Assembly: GCA_026392115.1 (NCBI GenBank) | Contig: JAPLCQ010000089.1 | Coordinates: forward strand, 66,509-106,914 | Reading direction: 5' to 3' | DNA from: Armatimonadota bacterium | GTDB lineage: Bacteria; Armatimonadota; Chthonomonadetes; Chthonomonadales; CAJBBX01 | Length of the DNA stretch: 40,406 nt | Shown: in pieces, positions 17,736-25,999 of the stretch | Position numbering within the stretch: the stretch's first letter is position 1 | Layout of the letters: each line of letters begins with the position of its first letter | The notes under the pieces: generated by a model | Databases searched by the model: none | What the model was told of the DNA's origin: nothing | Seen by the model: the letters and a program-made list of their open reading frames with translations, nothing else | Program-made: the position numbers and the translations under genes

Positions 17736-18713
17736 ATGCGCGACGAGGCGGACCAGCCGAGGGCGAAGGCGCGGCTCATCGCATGGCGCGCGGCCGACCG
17801 GCTGCTTCAGGCCGCCGCGGCCGACGGGTACATCGCCGATGCCGACCTGGAGGCCGTCCTCGCGTTGCTGCTCCGGCCGAATGGCTGGCGCTACCGGGCC
17901 CGTGCGCGCCTCATCCAGCGGCTGTCGCGCCTGCAGCTCAGTTCCCAGCAACGGCGGGCGGCGGCGGACGCCCTGCTTCGGATCGCCGGCGAGAACGCCC
18001 GTGCCGACCAGGCGGGGCGGCTCGCGCGGTGGGCGCTGCTCTCGGCGGCGCTGTCGTTGCTACTGGTTGTCTCTTTCGACTTCTCGCCTGCCAACCACCC
18101 GCTGGACTGGCTCTATGCGATGGCCGCCGGGTTGCTCGGGGCCCTGCCCATGGCCGTTGTCGTGGCGCCGGTGGCCGAGCGATCCGAGGCGGTTCGCCGG
18201 GCGGCCGTCCGCGCCGCGGCCATCGACGCCGTCGGACTATTCCCCTCGCCCGAGGCCGCGCCGATGGTGGCGGCCGCCTGCCGGCAACGGGGCATCATCG
18301 GTCGCGTGGCCCGCAGATCGCTCCCGACGGTCCTCGCGACCCTCCGCCCCGAGCACTACCGCCCCGGCGAAGGCCGCCTCACGCCGGACCTCTGCCGGCT
18401 CCTCCCGGGCGCTGACGACGATCTGCTGCGCGACATCCTGCGCGCGCTGGAGCGGGCCGGCGACGGACGCGGCGTCGAGGCCGTGGAGGCCCTGGCGGCC
18501 CGCACCCACTCCGACCGTGTGGCCGCCCGCGCACGTGAGGTGGCGGGCCTGCTCCGCGAGAGGCGCACCCGCGAGCGCCAGGCGAGCACGCTCCTGCGCC
18601 CGACCGAAGCGCCCGATGACCCCGCCGCGATCCTGCTCCGCCCCGCGCCGCCGGGAGGCGCCAACGCCGACGCCGACCTGCTGGTGCGGCCCAGCGCCCC
18701 GCCGGAGGAGTGA
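17736..18713 (+). CDS. Hypothetical membrane protein with two helices and a triple LLRP tail
   Basis: 325 residues, not recognised as a named family. The N-terminal ~95 residues are helical and Arg/Ala-rich. Two transmembrane segments lie near residues 98-115 (RWALLSAALSLLLVVSF) and 124-146 (DWLYAMAAGLLGALPMAVVV). The cytoplasmic or periplasmic remainder consists of Ala/Leu/Arg helices resembling HEAT-type repeats (RRAAVRAAAIDAVGLFPSPE, LRDILRALERAGDGRGVEAV). The last ~45 residues carry three spaced motifs, TLLRPTEAP, ILLRPAPPG and LLVRPSAPP, a possible short linear binding motif. The ATG at 17736 is chosen because GGGAGG lies 6 bases upstream; codons before it run through repeat sequence. 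It stands alone, convergent with the kdsB operon. Confidence 0.7.
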   Translation: MRDEADQPRAKARLIAWRAADRLLQAAAADGYIADADLEAVLALLLRPNGWRYRARARLIQRLSRLQLSSQQRRAAADALLRIAGENARADQAGRLARWALLSAALSLLLVVSFDFSPANHPLDWLYAMAAGLLGALPMAVVVAPVAERSEAVRRAAVRAAAIDAVGLFPSPEAAPMVAAACRQRGIIGRVARRSLPTVLATLRPEHYRPGEGRLTPDLCRLLPGADDDLLRDILRALERAGDGRGVEAVEALAARTHSDRVAARAREVAGLLRERRTRERQASTLLRPTEAPDDPAAILLRPAPPGGANADADLLVRPSAPPEE

Positions 18714-18726
18714 GGGAGGATGTGGT

Positions 18727-18763
18727 GGGTCCGTGTTCGTCCGTGTCGGTCCGTGTGTCCGTG
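18727..18763. repeat. GTCCGTGT-type repeat array
   Basis: Four spaced GTCCGTG units (GTCCGTGTTC, GTCCGTGTCG, GTCCGTGT, GTCCGTGC) fill the 78-base gap between the convergent membrane-protein and kdsB genes. They are the same family as those at 17676-17707 and 38746-38790. Confidence 0.7.
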
Positions 18764-18791
18764 CTGCGGGGCGCCTCCCTCCCCCGAGGCC

Positions 18792-19529
18792 TCAGCGGGC
18801 GGCCAGGATGGCCCGCACTCGCTCCAGGTCGTCCGGCGTGTCCACCGACAGCGGGGCGGCGTCCATGCGCACCATGCGGATGCTGTAGCCGTTGTAGAGC
18901 GCCCGGAGTTGCTCCAGGCACTCGGCCTGCTCGATCGGCGCCGGCGGCATGGCCGCGATCGCGATGAGGAAGTCGCGGGTGTAGGCGTAGAGCCCGATGT
19001 GCTGCATGGTGGTCACCGGCGCGGCCGGGTTTCGCATGAAGGGAATGCGCCAGCGCGAGAAGTAGAGCGCGTTCTGGTCGGCTCCGCAGACCACCTTCAC
19101 CGTGGCCGGGTTGTCCAGTTCGGCCTCGGGGCAGGGGCACATGGCGCTGGACATGCAGGAGGCCGGATCGATGAGCAGGGGCTCGACCACGGCGTCGACC
19201 GTCTCCGGCGCCAGCAGCGGCTCGTCGCCCTGGATGTTGACCACGATGTCCGCGTCGATGCGCGCGGCCACCTCGGCCAGCCGCTCGGTGCCCGAGGTGT
19301 GCGTGTCGGCGGTCATCTCCGCCCGGCCGCCGAAGGCCCGGACCGCCGCCACGATGGCCGGGTCGCAGGTGGCCACCAGCACCTCGTCCACGCGGCGGGC
19401 GCGGCAGGCGTTCTCCCAGACCCACTGGATCATGGGCTTGCCGGCGATCTCCAGCAGCGGCTTGCCCGGCAGGCGCGTGGCGGCCATGCGGGCGGGGATC
19501 ATGCCGACGACCTTGCGTGCTGCGCTCAT
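18792..19529 (-). CDS. kdsB: 3-deoxy-manno-octulosonate cytidylyltransferase (CMP-Kdo synthetase)
   Basis: 245 residues, the usual length. It activates Kdo with CTP to CMP-Kdo, the donor used by WaaA for lipopolysaccharide inner core. The nucleotide-binding N-terminus reads VVGMIPARMAATRLPGKPL (the family IPAR-x-x-STRLPGKPL pattern). Further family blocks are THTSGTERLAEVA, VVNIQGDEPLLAPETVD and HIGLYAYTRDFL. AAGGAG lies about 8 bases before the ATG. The ATG overlaps the acyltransferase stop (ATGA), and this is the last gene of the waaA-lpxK-lpxL-kdsB operon. The donor enzyme and its user (WaaA) are therefore co-expressed. Confidence 0.96.
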   Translation of the reverse strand: MSAARKVVGMIPARMAATRLPGKPLLEIAGKPMIQWVWENACRARRVDEVLVATCDPAIVAAVRAFGGRAEMTADTHTSGTERLAEVAARIDADIVVNIQGDEPLLAPETVDAVVEPLLIDPASCMSSAMCPCPEAELDNPATVKVVCGADQNALYFSRWRIPFMRNPAAPVTTMQHIGLYAYTRDFLIAIAAMPPAPIEQAECLEQLRALYNGYSIRMVRMDAAPLSVDTPDDLERVRAILAAR

Positions 19530-20509
19530 GGTTGGTTGCTCCTTGGCGGGTCGGACGGGCGCTCGGGCGGCGGCGGCGACGACTTCCAGCGGTTGTGGAA
19601 CCAGAGCCACTGCTCGGGGTAGGCCCGGATGGCGGCCTCGGAGTCGTCGGCCACGCGGCGCATGATCTGTTCGATGTCGGCGGCGGTGTCGCCCGTCGGC
19701 TCGGGCACGAAGCCGCCGCTGTAGAGCATGCGGAAGCGGCCGGGCCCCACCCGCACGCAGTAGCAGAGGATGATGGCCGAGCCGGTCTTCAGCGCCAGCC
19801 GGGCGGCGCCGTCGACGAAGCCGGTCTGGCGTCCGAAGAAGGGCACGAAGAGATCGGTGGCGTTCTGGTCGCTCACCATGGCCACGCAGGCGCCGCGCCG
19901 GAGCCCCTCCAGGATGGTGCGCAGCCCCTTGCCGGTCTCCACCACCTTCAGCCCGGTCCGCTCGCGGAGGCGGGTGATCAGCTCGGTGGTGCCCTGGTCG
20001 CGCGAGGGGCGCACCAGCAGCAGCACCTCCACCCCGCGGGCGGCGGGGATGCGCGCCTGCATCTCGAAGTTGCCCAGGTGCGCGGTGACGAAGATGACGC
20101 CCTTGCCCCGCGCGTGGAGCGCGGCGAAGTCGTTCCAATCCTCTTCGCGGAACTCGATCACCTCATCGATCTGCTCCGGAGTGCGGAAGGCGTACCAGAT
20201 CTGCTCGACCATGAGCATTCCGAACTGCCGGAAGCTCTCCCAGGCGATGCGGCGGCGCTCCGCTTCGGAGTGCGTCGGGCCCAGCGCCCAGGCCAGGTTG
20301 TCCAGCGCGACCTTGCGCCGCTTCTTCGAGACCACGCGCATGAGGTCGCCCAGGCCCCGGCCCAGTCCCAGCGCCACGGGTAGCGGCAGGCGCGGCAGCA
20401 GGGCCACCAGGCTCTTCAGCGCCGCCAGGCCCACGGCGCGGGCCAGCCGTTTGGATAGCTTCGTGTTGTTCTGAGGCCGCGTGTTTCCCAGCGACGGCGC
20501 CTGGCTCAT
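19526..20509 (-). CDS. lpxL: Lipid A biosynthesis acyltransferase (LpxL/HtrB family)
   Basis: 327 residues. A hydrophobic N-terminal segment (LAALKSLVALLPRLPLPVAL) anchors the enzyme in the inner membrane. The catalytic H-x4-E motif is His144-Glu149 in VTAHLGNFEM. Family blocks DNLAWALGPTHSEAERRRI, VLLLVRPSRDQGT, and FVPFFGRQTGFVDGAARLAL are present. Late acyltransferases add the secondary acyl chain to Kdo2-lipid IVA, fitting the Kdo transferase and Kdo activation genes beside it. The Pro/Ser-rich C-terminal tail is unremarkable. Both junctions are ATGA overlaps (with lpxK upstream and kdsB downstream). The exact acyl position (LpxL, LpxM or LpxP) cannot be decided from sequence. Confidence 0.9.
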   Translation of the reverse strand: MSQAPSLGNTRPQNNTKLSKRLARAVGLAALKSLVALLPRLPLPVALGLGRGLGDLMRVVSKKRRKVALDNLAWALGPTHSEAERRRIAWESFRQFGMLMVEQIWYAFRTPEQIDEVIEFREEDWNDFAALHARGKGVIFVTAHLGNFEMQARIPAARGVEVLLLVRPSRDQGTTELITRLRERTGLKVVETGKGLRTILEGLRRGACVAMVSDQNATDLFVPFFGRQTGFVDGAARLALKTGSAIILCYCVRVGPGRFRMLYSGGFVPEPTGDTAADIEQIMRRVADDSEAAIRAYPEQWLWFHNRWKSSPPPPERPSDPPRSNQP

Positions 20510-21636
20510 GCCTTGCTCCCTGCCCGGGCCAGGGCTTGCCGGATCGCTTCGTCCAGCGCCTCGTGGCCGATGATGTCCAACTCTGCCGACAAGACTACCA
20601 CCGGCAGGCCGTAGTCGCGCACGGGGAGCTTGACGGCATCCTTCTCGGTTATGACCACGAGCTCGGCGCCGGCGTCCCGGGCGTCGCGGGCCGCCTGCTC
20701 CATCTCGTCGGACGTGACGGCATGGTGGTCCGGGAAGCGCCGCCGCAGCGCGACGTCGGCGCCCACGCGCTCCAGTAGTCCTTCGAAGCCCTCGGGGTGG
20801 CCCAGGGCCGATACGGCGGCCACCTTGCGTCCGGCCAGGGCCATCGCGGGGGAGGCCTCGCCGCCGGCCGACGGGCGCACTCCCGCCGCGCTATAGGCGG
20901 CCTCGGCCACGCGGCCCGGCCCGACGACGGCGGCCACGCGCCGCTTCAGCGCGGCCACCTGGTCGCCCGCGACCTCGTCGACGTGCGTCAGGACCACGAA
21001 ACCGGCCCTGCTCAGGTGGCTGGGCGGCTCGCGCAGGAGGCCCCGGGGCAGCAGGCGGCCGTTGTCGAAGGGCCGCACGGCGTTGAGCAGCACGACCTCC
21101 ACGTCGCGGTGGAGCTGGTAGAACTGCATGCCGTCGTCCAGCACGATCAGGTCCGGCGAGAAGCGCTCCACGGCCATCCGCCCCGTGACGCGGCGGTCGC
21201 GCCCCGCCAGCACGGGAACGCCCGGCAGCGAGGAGGCGAGCAGGAAGGCCTCGTCGCCGGCCTCGCGGGCGCCGAGGAGCGCCGCGTCGGGCGTGGAGAC
21301 GATCACCGCGCCGCCCTCGCCCGCTCCCCGGTAGCCGCGGCTCAGGATGCAGGGCCGCAGCCCCTGGGCCTGCAGGCGGCGGCAGAGCCAGAGCGTGAAG
21401 GGGGTCTTGCCCGTGCCGCCGGTGGTGAGGTTGCCCACGCTGACCACCGGGCATCGCAGCCGCGCCTGCTTGCGGAGGCCCAGCCGGTAGGGCGCCAGGT
21501 AGAGCTTGAGCCCGCCGGAGTAGATCAGCGCCAGGCCCGAGAGGAGCAGCCGCAGCGCGTCTGCGCCGGGGCCCGTCGCCGAGCCGTCCAGCACCCTCAG
21601 CGCCCACGGACGCGCGGCCGGGCCGGACACGCTCAC
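20506..21636 (-). CDS. lpxK: Tetraacyldisaccharide 4'-kinase
   Basis: 376 residues. It phosphorylates the 4' position of the lipid A disaccharide to give lipid IVA at the inner membrane. The Walker A is VVSVGNLTTGGTGKTPF (about residues 65-80). The Walker B/DDG-Q motif is LIVLDDGMQFYQLHRDVEVV, and TEKDAVKL is the late family motif. The membrane helix (LRLLLSGLALIYSGGLKLYL) precedes the P-loop as is usual. The GTG at 21636 is chosen because it overlaps the waaA stop as GTGA, like the other junctions; GTG at 21630 is the alternative. Met in place of Leu in the DDGLQ motif is a mild variant. Confidence 0.94.
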   Translation of the reverse strand: MSVSGPAARPWALRVLDGSATGPGADALRLLLSGLALIYSGGLKLYLAPYRLGLRKQARLRCPVVSVGNLTTGGTGKTPFTLWLCRRLQAQGLRPCILSRGYRGAGEGGAVIVSTPDAALLGAREAGDEAFLLASSLPGVPVLAGRDRRVTGRMAVERFSPDLIVLDDGMQFYQLHRDVEVVLLNAVRPFDNGRLLPRGLLREPPSHLSRAGFVVLTHVDEVAGDQVAALKRRVAAVVGPGRVAEAAYSAAGVRPSAGGEASPAMALAGRKVAAVSALGHPEGFEGLLERVGADVALRRRFPDHHAVTSDEMEQAARDARDAGAELVVITEKDAVKLPVRDYGLPVVVLSAELDIIGHEALDEAIRQALARAGSKA

Positions 21637-22955
21637 CGGCCCTCGAGCGCTTCGGCGATGGCCCGCGCGTAGGTCTCCGAGGCGCCCTGATTGGCCTCGA
21701 TCAGCGCCGGCGCGCTGCGTGCGATCCGCGCCCGGCGGCCGGGGTCGGCCAGCAGCTCCAGCAGGCCGTCGGCCAGCTCGCGCTGGGATCGGACCTCGAA
21801 CGCCACCCCGGCCTGCGCCGCCAGCGCGGTGATGTCGCGGAAGTTCTGCATGCGCGGCCCGTGCAGCACGGCCTTGCCCTGCGCCAGCGGCTGCAGCAGG
21901 TTCTGGCCGCCGCCCGGCTCGGAGAGGCTGTTGCCGATGAAGACCACGTCGCCGGCGGCGTAGGCCCGGGCCAACTCGCCGAAGGTGTCGAGGATCACCA
22001 CTCCGTCGACGGCGGTCTCGCGGGCCGACCGGCGGGCTGGCTCCAGCCCCACCCGGCGCATGAGGGCCGCCAGGTCGTCGGCGCGGTCCGGGTGGCGGGG
22101 CGCGTGGAGCAGCTGCAGGCCGGGCAGCGCGGCGCGGGCGGTCACGAAGGCGCCCAGCACGGCCTCCTCCTCTTCGGTGGAGCGGGTGCTGCCCACCACC
22201 AGCGTGGGGCGGTCGGCGGCCAGGCCCAGCTCCAGCCGGAGCGCGCCGGCCTCGGCGTCGGTCAGGCGGGGCGTCCGCTGGTCGAACTTCGGGTTGCCGC
22301 CCACGGAGGCGATGCCCGCCGGCGCTCCCAGCGCCCGGAGCCGCTCGGCGTCGGTCTCGGTCTGGGCAAGAACGCGGCGGAATAGGCCCAGCGCGGCCCG
22401 CGTGAGGGGCCGGGCGCGAAGGTAGCGCGGGAAGCTCCGGTCCGAGATGCGCCCGCTGACCAGCAAGGCGGGCACGCGGGCGCGGTGGGCCTGGTGCAGG
22501 AGGTTCGGCCATAGCTCGGTCTCGACGACCACGAGCAGGTCCGGCCGCAACGCCCGCAGGAACCGGCGCACGACGAACGGCGCGTCGAAGGGGGCATAGA
22601 GCGCCGCCGAGGCGAGGTCGGGCACGAGCTTGGAGGCCGTCTCATGCCCGCCGGGCGTGATGCAGGTGATGACCACGTCCACGTCGGGCCGCGCGGCCTT
22701 GAGGGCGCGAAGGATGGGAGCGACGGCCGAGACCTCGCCCACGGAAGCGCCGTGGACCCAGATGCGCTTGCCCGATGCGGGCGCAACGGAGGGCAACCGC
22801 CCCCAGCGCTCGCCCCACCCGGCGCGCGACTTGCCGCGCACCAGCCGCAAGGCCAGCCCCAGCGCGATGACAGGCGAGAGCAGCAGGAGCCCGATGTTGT
22901 ACAGGACGATGATGGCGACGACCCCCGAAGGCCCCCGACCGGCGCCGGGCGGCAC
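21633..22955 (-). CDS. waaA: 3-deoxy-D-manno-octulosonic acid (Kdo) transferase
   Basis: 440 residues, GT30 family. It transfers Kdo from CMP-Kdo to lipid IVA on the cytoplasmic face of the inner membrane. There is an N-terminal anchor (AIIVLYNIGLLLLSPVIALG). The catalytic Glu74 sits in WVHGASVGEVSAV. The C-terminal nucleotide-binding part has VVGSTRSTEEEEAVLGAF, LLHAPRHPDRADDL and FIGNSLSEPGGGQNLLQP, a variant of the usual GG-H-N-x-x-E-P. It is the first gene of the operon. The GTG at 22955 is the only reasonable start but lacks a clear Shine-Dalgarno, so the start is the least certain part. The promoter must lie in the repeat-bearing gap shared with glgB. Confidence 0.93.
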   Translation of the reverse strand: MPPGAGRGPSGVVAIIVLYNIGLLLLSPVIALGLALRLVRGKSRAGWGERWGRLPSVAPASGKRIWVHGASVGEVSAVAPILRALKAARPDVDVVITCITPGGHETASKLVPDLASAALYAPFDAPFVVRRFLRALRPDLLVVVETELWPNLLHQAHRARVPALLVSGRISDRSFPRYLRARPLTRAALGLFRRVLAQTETDAERLRALGAPAGIASVGGNPKFDQRTPRLTDAEAGALRLELGLAADRPTLVVGSTRSTEEEEAVLGAFVTARAALPGLQLLHAPRHPDRADDLAALMRRVGLEPARRSARETAVDGVVILDTFGELARAYAAGDVVFIGNSLSEPGGGQNLLQPLAQGKAVLHGPRMQNFRDITALAAQAGVAFEVRSQRELADGLLELLADPGRRARIARSAPALIEANQGASETYARAIAEALEGR

Positions 22956-23005
22956 CCCACGAGAGTACCCGACCGCGCGGGGCGGCGAGGTGAGGGTCCC
23001 GCCGT

Positions 23006-23139
23006 TGGTGGCTCGGGCCTCCGTGCCCGAGTCGGCGGCAGCGCCGTCAGTTCGGTCAACAACGTCAACAACGTCAAGCCCTTGCCGTCATCCTGCCGCC
23101 GAGCTGCGGCCCCCCGGCCCGAGCCGCCCCCTCGGGCCG
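23006..23139. repeat. Mosaic repeat block in the waaA-glgB divergent gap
   Basis: Three elements are joined here. First, 23006-23033 is the reverse copy of the hairpin unit seen at 2513-2541. Second, about 23058-23081 holds GTCAACAAC units (9-bp period, the inverse of the GTTGAC arrays at 3084-3117), followed by CCGTCATCCTG as in the 204-bp repeats. Third, CGGCCCGAG (23115-23123) and CTCGGGCCG (23131-23139) form a perfect 9-bp stem with a 7-base loop. Divergent promoters for waaA and glgB must lie in or beside this block. Confidence 0.7.
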
Positions 23140-23209
23140 CATCCCGTTACCGCGCGACAGGTACACTCCCCACAGGCGGCGGGCCGCGCTTTGCCGGGGA
23201 GGGCGCCTC

Positions 23210-25258
23210 ATGACCACCAGACCACCGACGCGGGAACCCGTGGGCCTTGTTCGGCTTGACCCCTGGCTGGAGCCCTATGAGCCGCAGCTCCGCGAGAGGC
23301 TGCGGCGCTTCCGGGACGCCCTGGCGCGGATGGAGGACGGCGGCGGGCTCCTCGGCTCCGTGAGCTTGGGCCACCGGTACCTGGGCCTGAACCGCGGCGA
23401 GCGCGACGGCGCGCCCGGCCTCTGGTACCGCGAGTGGGCGCCCGGCGCGACCTACCTGGCCCTCATCGGCGACTTCAACGGCTGGGACCGGGGCGCCCAT
23501 CCCATGGCCCGCGACGAGTGGGGCGTCTGGTCGATCTTCATGCCCGACGGCCCGCACGGTTGCGCCATCGCCCACGACGGCCGCCTGAAGGTCCACGTGG
23601 CGCACCGCGAGAGCGCCATGGACCGCCTGCCGGCCTACGCCACACGGGTGGTGCAGGAGCCGGACACGAGCTTCTGCGCCCGCTGGTGGAGCCCGGCTGA
23701 GCCCTACGCCTGGCGCGAAGAAGCCCCTGTCGCGCCGCCCGCCCTGCGCATCTACGAGGCGCACGTGGGCATGGCGCTGGAGGAGGGGCGCGTGGGCACC
23801 TTCGGCGAGTTCACCCGCGACGTCCTCCCGCGCATCGCCGGGCAGGGCTACAACGCGGTGCAGCTCATGGCCGTCATGGAGCACCCCTTCTACGCCTCGT
23901 TCGGCTACCACGTCTCCAGCTTCTTCGCCGTCTCGTCGCGCTTCGGCACGCCGGATGAGCTGAAGGCGCTGGTCGACGAGGCGCACCGGCTGGGCCTTAC
24001 GGTCATCATGGACCTGATCCACTCGCACAGCGTGAAAAACGCGGCGGAGGGGCTCAATCGGTTCGACGGCACGGACCACCAGTACTTCCACGCCCCGCCG
24101 CGCGGCGAGCACCCGGCGTGGGACTCGCTCTGCTTCGACTACGGCAAGGCCGAGCCGCTCCGGTTCCTCCTCTCCAACGTCCGCTTCTGGCTGGAGGAGT
24201 ACCGCTTCGACGGCTTCCGCTTCGACGGCGTCACCAGCATGCTCTACCTGGACCACGGCATCGGGCGCCCGTTCAACCGCTACGACGACTACTTTGGCGA
24301 CAACGTCGACGCCGACGCCGCGACCTACCTGATGCTGGCCAATGAGCTGGCCCATCGGGTGCGGCCCGGCGCGGTGACCGTGGCGGAGGACGTCTCGGGG
24401 ATGCCGGGCCTCGCCCGCCCCGTGGCCGAGGGGGGACTGGGCTTCGACTACCGCCTCGCCATGGGCGTGCCCGATATGTGGATCCGCCTGCTGAAGGAGC
24501 GCAAGGACGAGGAGTGGCGCCTGGGCGACATCGTCGGCACGCTCCTCAACCGCCGCCATACCGAGAAGCACGTGGGCTACGCCGAGTCGCACGACCAGGC
24601 CATGGTGGGCGACAAGACCCTCGCCTTCTGGCTCATGGACCAGCGGATGTACTGGAACATGGACCGCGCCGCCGCCGATCCCGTGGTGGAGCGGGGCATC
24701 GCGCTGCACAAGATGATCCGCCTCATCACCTTCGCGCTGGCCGGCGACGCCTACCTGAACTTCATGGGCAACGAGTTCGGCCACCCCGAGTGGATCGACT
24801 TCCCGCGCCAGGGCAACGGCTACTCGTACCACTACGCCCGCAGGCAGTGGTCGCTGGCCGACAACGGCTTCCTCCGCTACCAGGGACTGAACGAGTTCGA
24901 CCGGGCCATGATGGCGCTGGACGAGCGCAGGCGGCTGCTGGCCGACCCGTTCATCGAGCAGCTATCGGTGGACGAGGAGGCCCGCGTGCTGGTCGTGCGG
25001 CGCGGCGCGCTGGTCTTCGCGTTCAACTTCGACGCCGAGCGCTCCTACAGCGGCCTCCGCATCCCCGTGCCCGACGCGGCCGACTACGTGGTGGAGCTGG
25101 ACACGGATAGGGCCGAGTTCGGCGGGTTCGGGCGCACGGAGCCGGGCGCCACGTACCTGCTGCAGTCCGCGCCCGCGCAGGGGCGCGACCAGAGCGTGCA
25201 GGTCTACCTGCCCGCGCGGAGCGCTCAGGTCCTGGCGCCGGTTGCCGCCTTGAAGTAG
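23210..25258 (+). CDS. glgB: 1,4-alpha-glucan branching enzyme, GBE1-like (GH13)
   Basis: 682 residues. It cuts alpha-1,4 glucan and rejoins the piece as an alpha-1,6 branch in glycogen synthesis. A CBM48-type N-terminal domain (WYREWAPGATYLALIGDFNGWD) precedes the GH13 barrel. The nucleophile is Asp339 in YRFDGFRFDGVTSM, the acid/base Glu393 in VTVAEDVSGMP, and the transition-state Asp follows in YAESHDQAMVGDKT. The wording of these blocks (SMLYLDHGIG, GLGFDYRLAMGVPDMWI, NRRHTEKHVGYAESHDQ) matches the eukaryotic GBE1-type branch rather than the enterobacterial GlgB branch. GGGGAGGG precedes the ATG. No other glycogen gene is in the window. The last 34 bases overlap a convergent methyltransferase gene. 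Confidence 0.92.
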   Translation: MTTRPPTREPVGLVRLDPWLEPYEPQLRERLRRFRDALARMEDGGGLLGSVSLGHRYLGLNRGERDGAPGLWYREWAPGATYLALIGDFNGWDRGAHPMARDEWGVWSIFMPDGPHGCAIAHDGRLKVHVAHRESAMDRLPAYATRVVQEPDTSFCARWWSPAEPYAWREEAPVAPPALRIYEAHVGMALEEGRVGTFGEFTRDVLPRIAGQGYNAVQLMAVMEHPFYASFGYHVSSFFAVSSRFGTPDELKALVDEAHRLGLTVIMDLIHSHSVKNAAEGLNRFDGTDHQYFHAPPRGEHPAWDSLCFDYGKAEPLRFLLSNVRFWLEEYRFDGFRFDGVTSMLYLDHGIGRPFNRYDDYFGDNVDADAATYLMLANELAHRVRPGAVTVAEDVSGMPGLARPVAEGGLGFDYRLAMGVPDMWIRLLKERKDEEWRLGDIVGTLLNRRHTEKHVGYAESHDQAMVGDKTLAFWLMDQRMYWNMDRAAADPVVERGIALHKMIRLITFALAGDAYLNFMGNEFGHPEWIDFPRQGNGYSYHYARRQWSLADNGFLRYQGLNEFDRAMMALDERRRLLADPFIEQLSVDEEARVLVVRRGALVFAFNFDAERSYSGLRIPVPDAADYVVELDTDRAEFGGFGRTEPGATYLLQSAPAQGRDQSVQVYLPARSAQVLAPVAALK

Positions 25259-25881
25259 ACGTGGATGGGATGCGTGGAGTGGTCGTAGACCTTCTTCTCG
25301 TCCCACGGCAGAGCCACCTCCACCGGACCTTTGGCGAAGGGGTGGAAGTAGACGATGGTCATGTTCCGGGGCTTGCGCCGCAGCGATTCCCGCATGTTCT
25401 CCATCACCTTCTCCATGACCGGCTCGGGGAAGGGGTTGTAGAAGTAGAGGTACGTGTAGGGGTCCAGGTCGTCGAAGGTGGTCGCGTCGGCGACGTAGAG
25501 CGTGGCGTTCTTGAGCTTGCAGATCTCCAGGTTGCGCCGGCCGATGCGGATCAGCTTCTCGGAGAGGTCCAGCCCGTCGATGCGGCCGAAGGGGAACTCG
25601 GCCATGGTGATGAGCGCCCCGGCCTTGCCGCAACCCAGGTCGATGATGCCGTCATCGGGGCCGATGGGCAGCTGTTTCAGGACGAACGCCAGGTCCGGTC
25701 CGCACGAGTCGCTGTACATGAAGCCCGCGCCCCGGGGCAGGCCGATGGCGCGCGGGCTCTCGAAGTGGATGTCCACGCCCATGCGGTTGAGCTTGGCCTT
25801 GTAGGCCAGCGTGGCCGGACGGAACTTACGGCAGAGATGCAGCAACGCCGTCGCTCGCTCTAGTGGGCTCTTCGCCGCCAT
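25225..25881 (-). CDS. Class I SAM-dependent methyltransferase
   Basis: 218 residues. Motif I is GIIDLGCGKAGALITMAEF (about residues 78-96), with the acidic Asp that follows strand 2 in GRIDGLDLSEKLI. Motif IV-like YTYLYFYNPFPEPVMEKVM follows, with Asn-Pro-Phe where other families have a catalytic NPPY. The N-terminus (about 70 residues) is a helical cap. The substrate is unknown; small-molecule or protein methylation are both possible. GAGGAGG lies about 8 bases before ATG 25881, which decides the start. The stop lies inside the end of glgB, so the two genes converge with a 34-base overlap and would form antisense RNA ends. Confidence 0.85.
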   Translation of the reverse strand: MAAKSPLERATALLHLCRKFRPATLAYKAKLNRMGVDIHFESPRAIGLPRGAGFMYSDSCGPDLAFVLKQLPIGPDDGIIDLGCGKAGALITMAEFPFGRIDGLDLSEKLIRIGRRNLEICKLKNATLYVADATTFDDLDPYTYLYFYNPFPEPVMEKVMENMRESLRRKPRNMTIVYFHPFAKGPVEVALPWDEKKVYDHSTHPIHVYFKAATGART

Positions 25882-25999
25882 GGTCCCGCACCTCCTCGAG
25901 TCCCCGCCGGCGCACCGGTCGGCTCGCTTCATGCTACCCTGTAGCCTGCCGGACGCGGCGGATCGCCCCTCCGGCAAACGACTCGAGGAGCCGCCCGAC

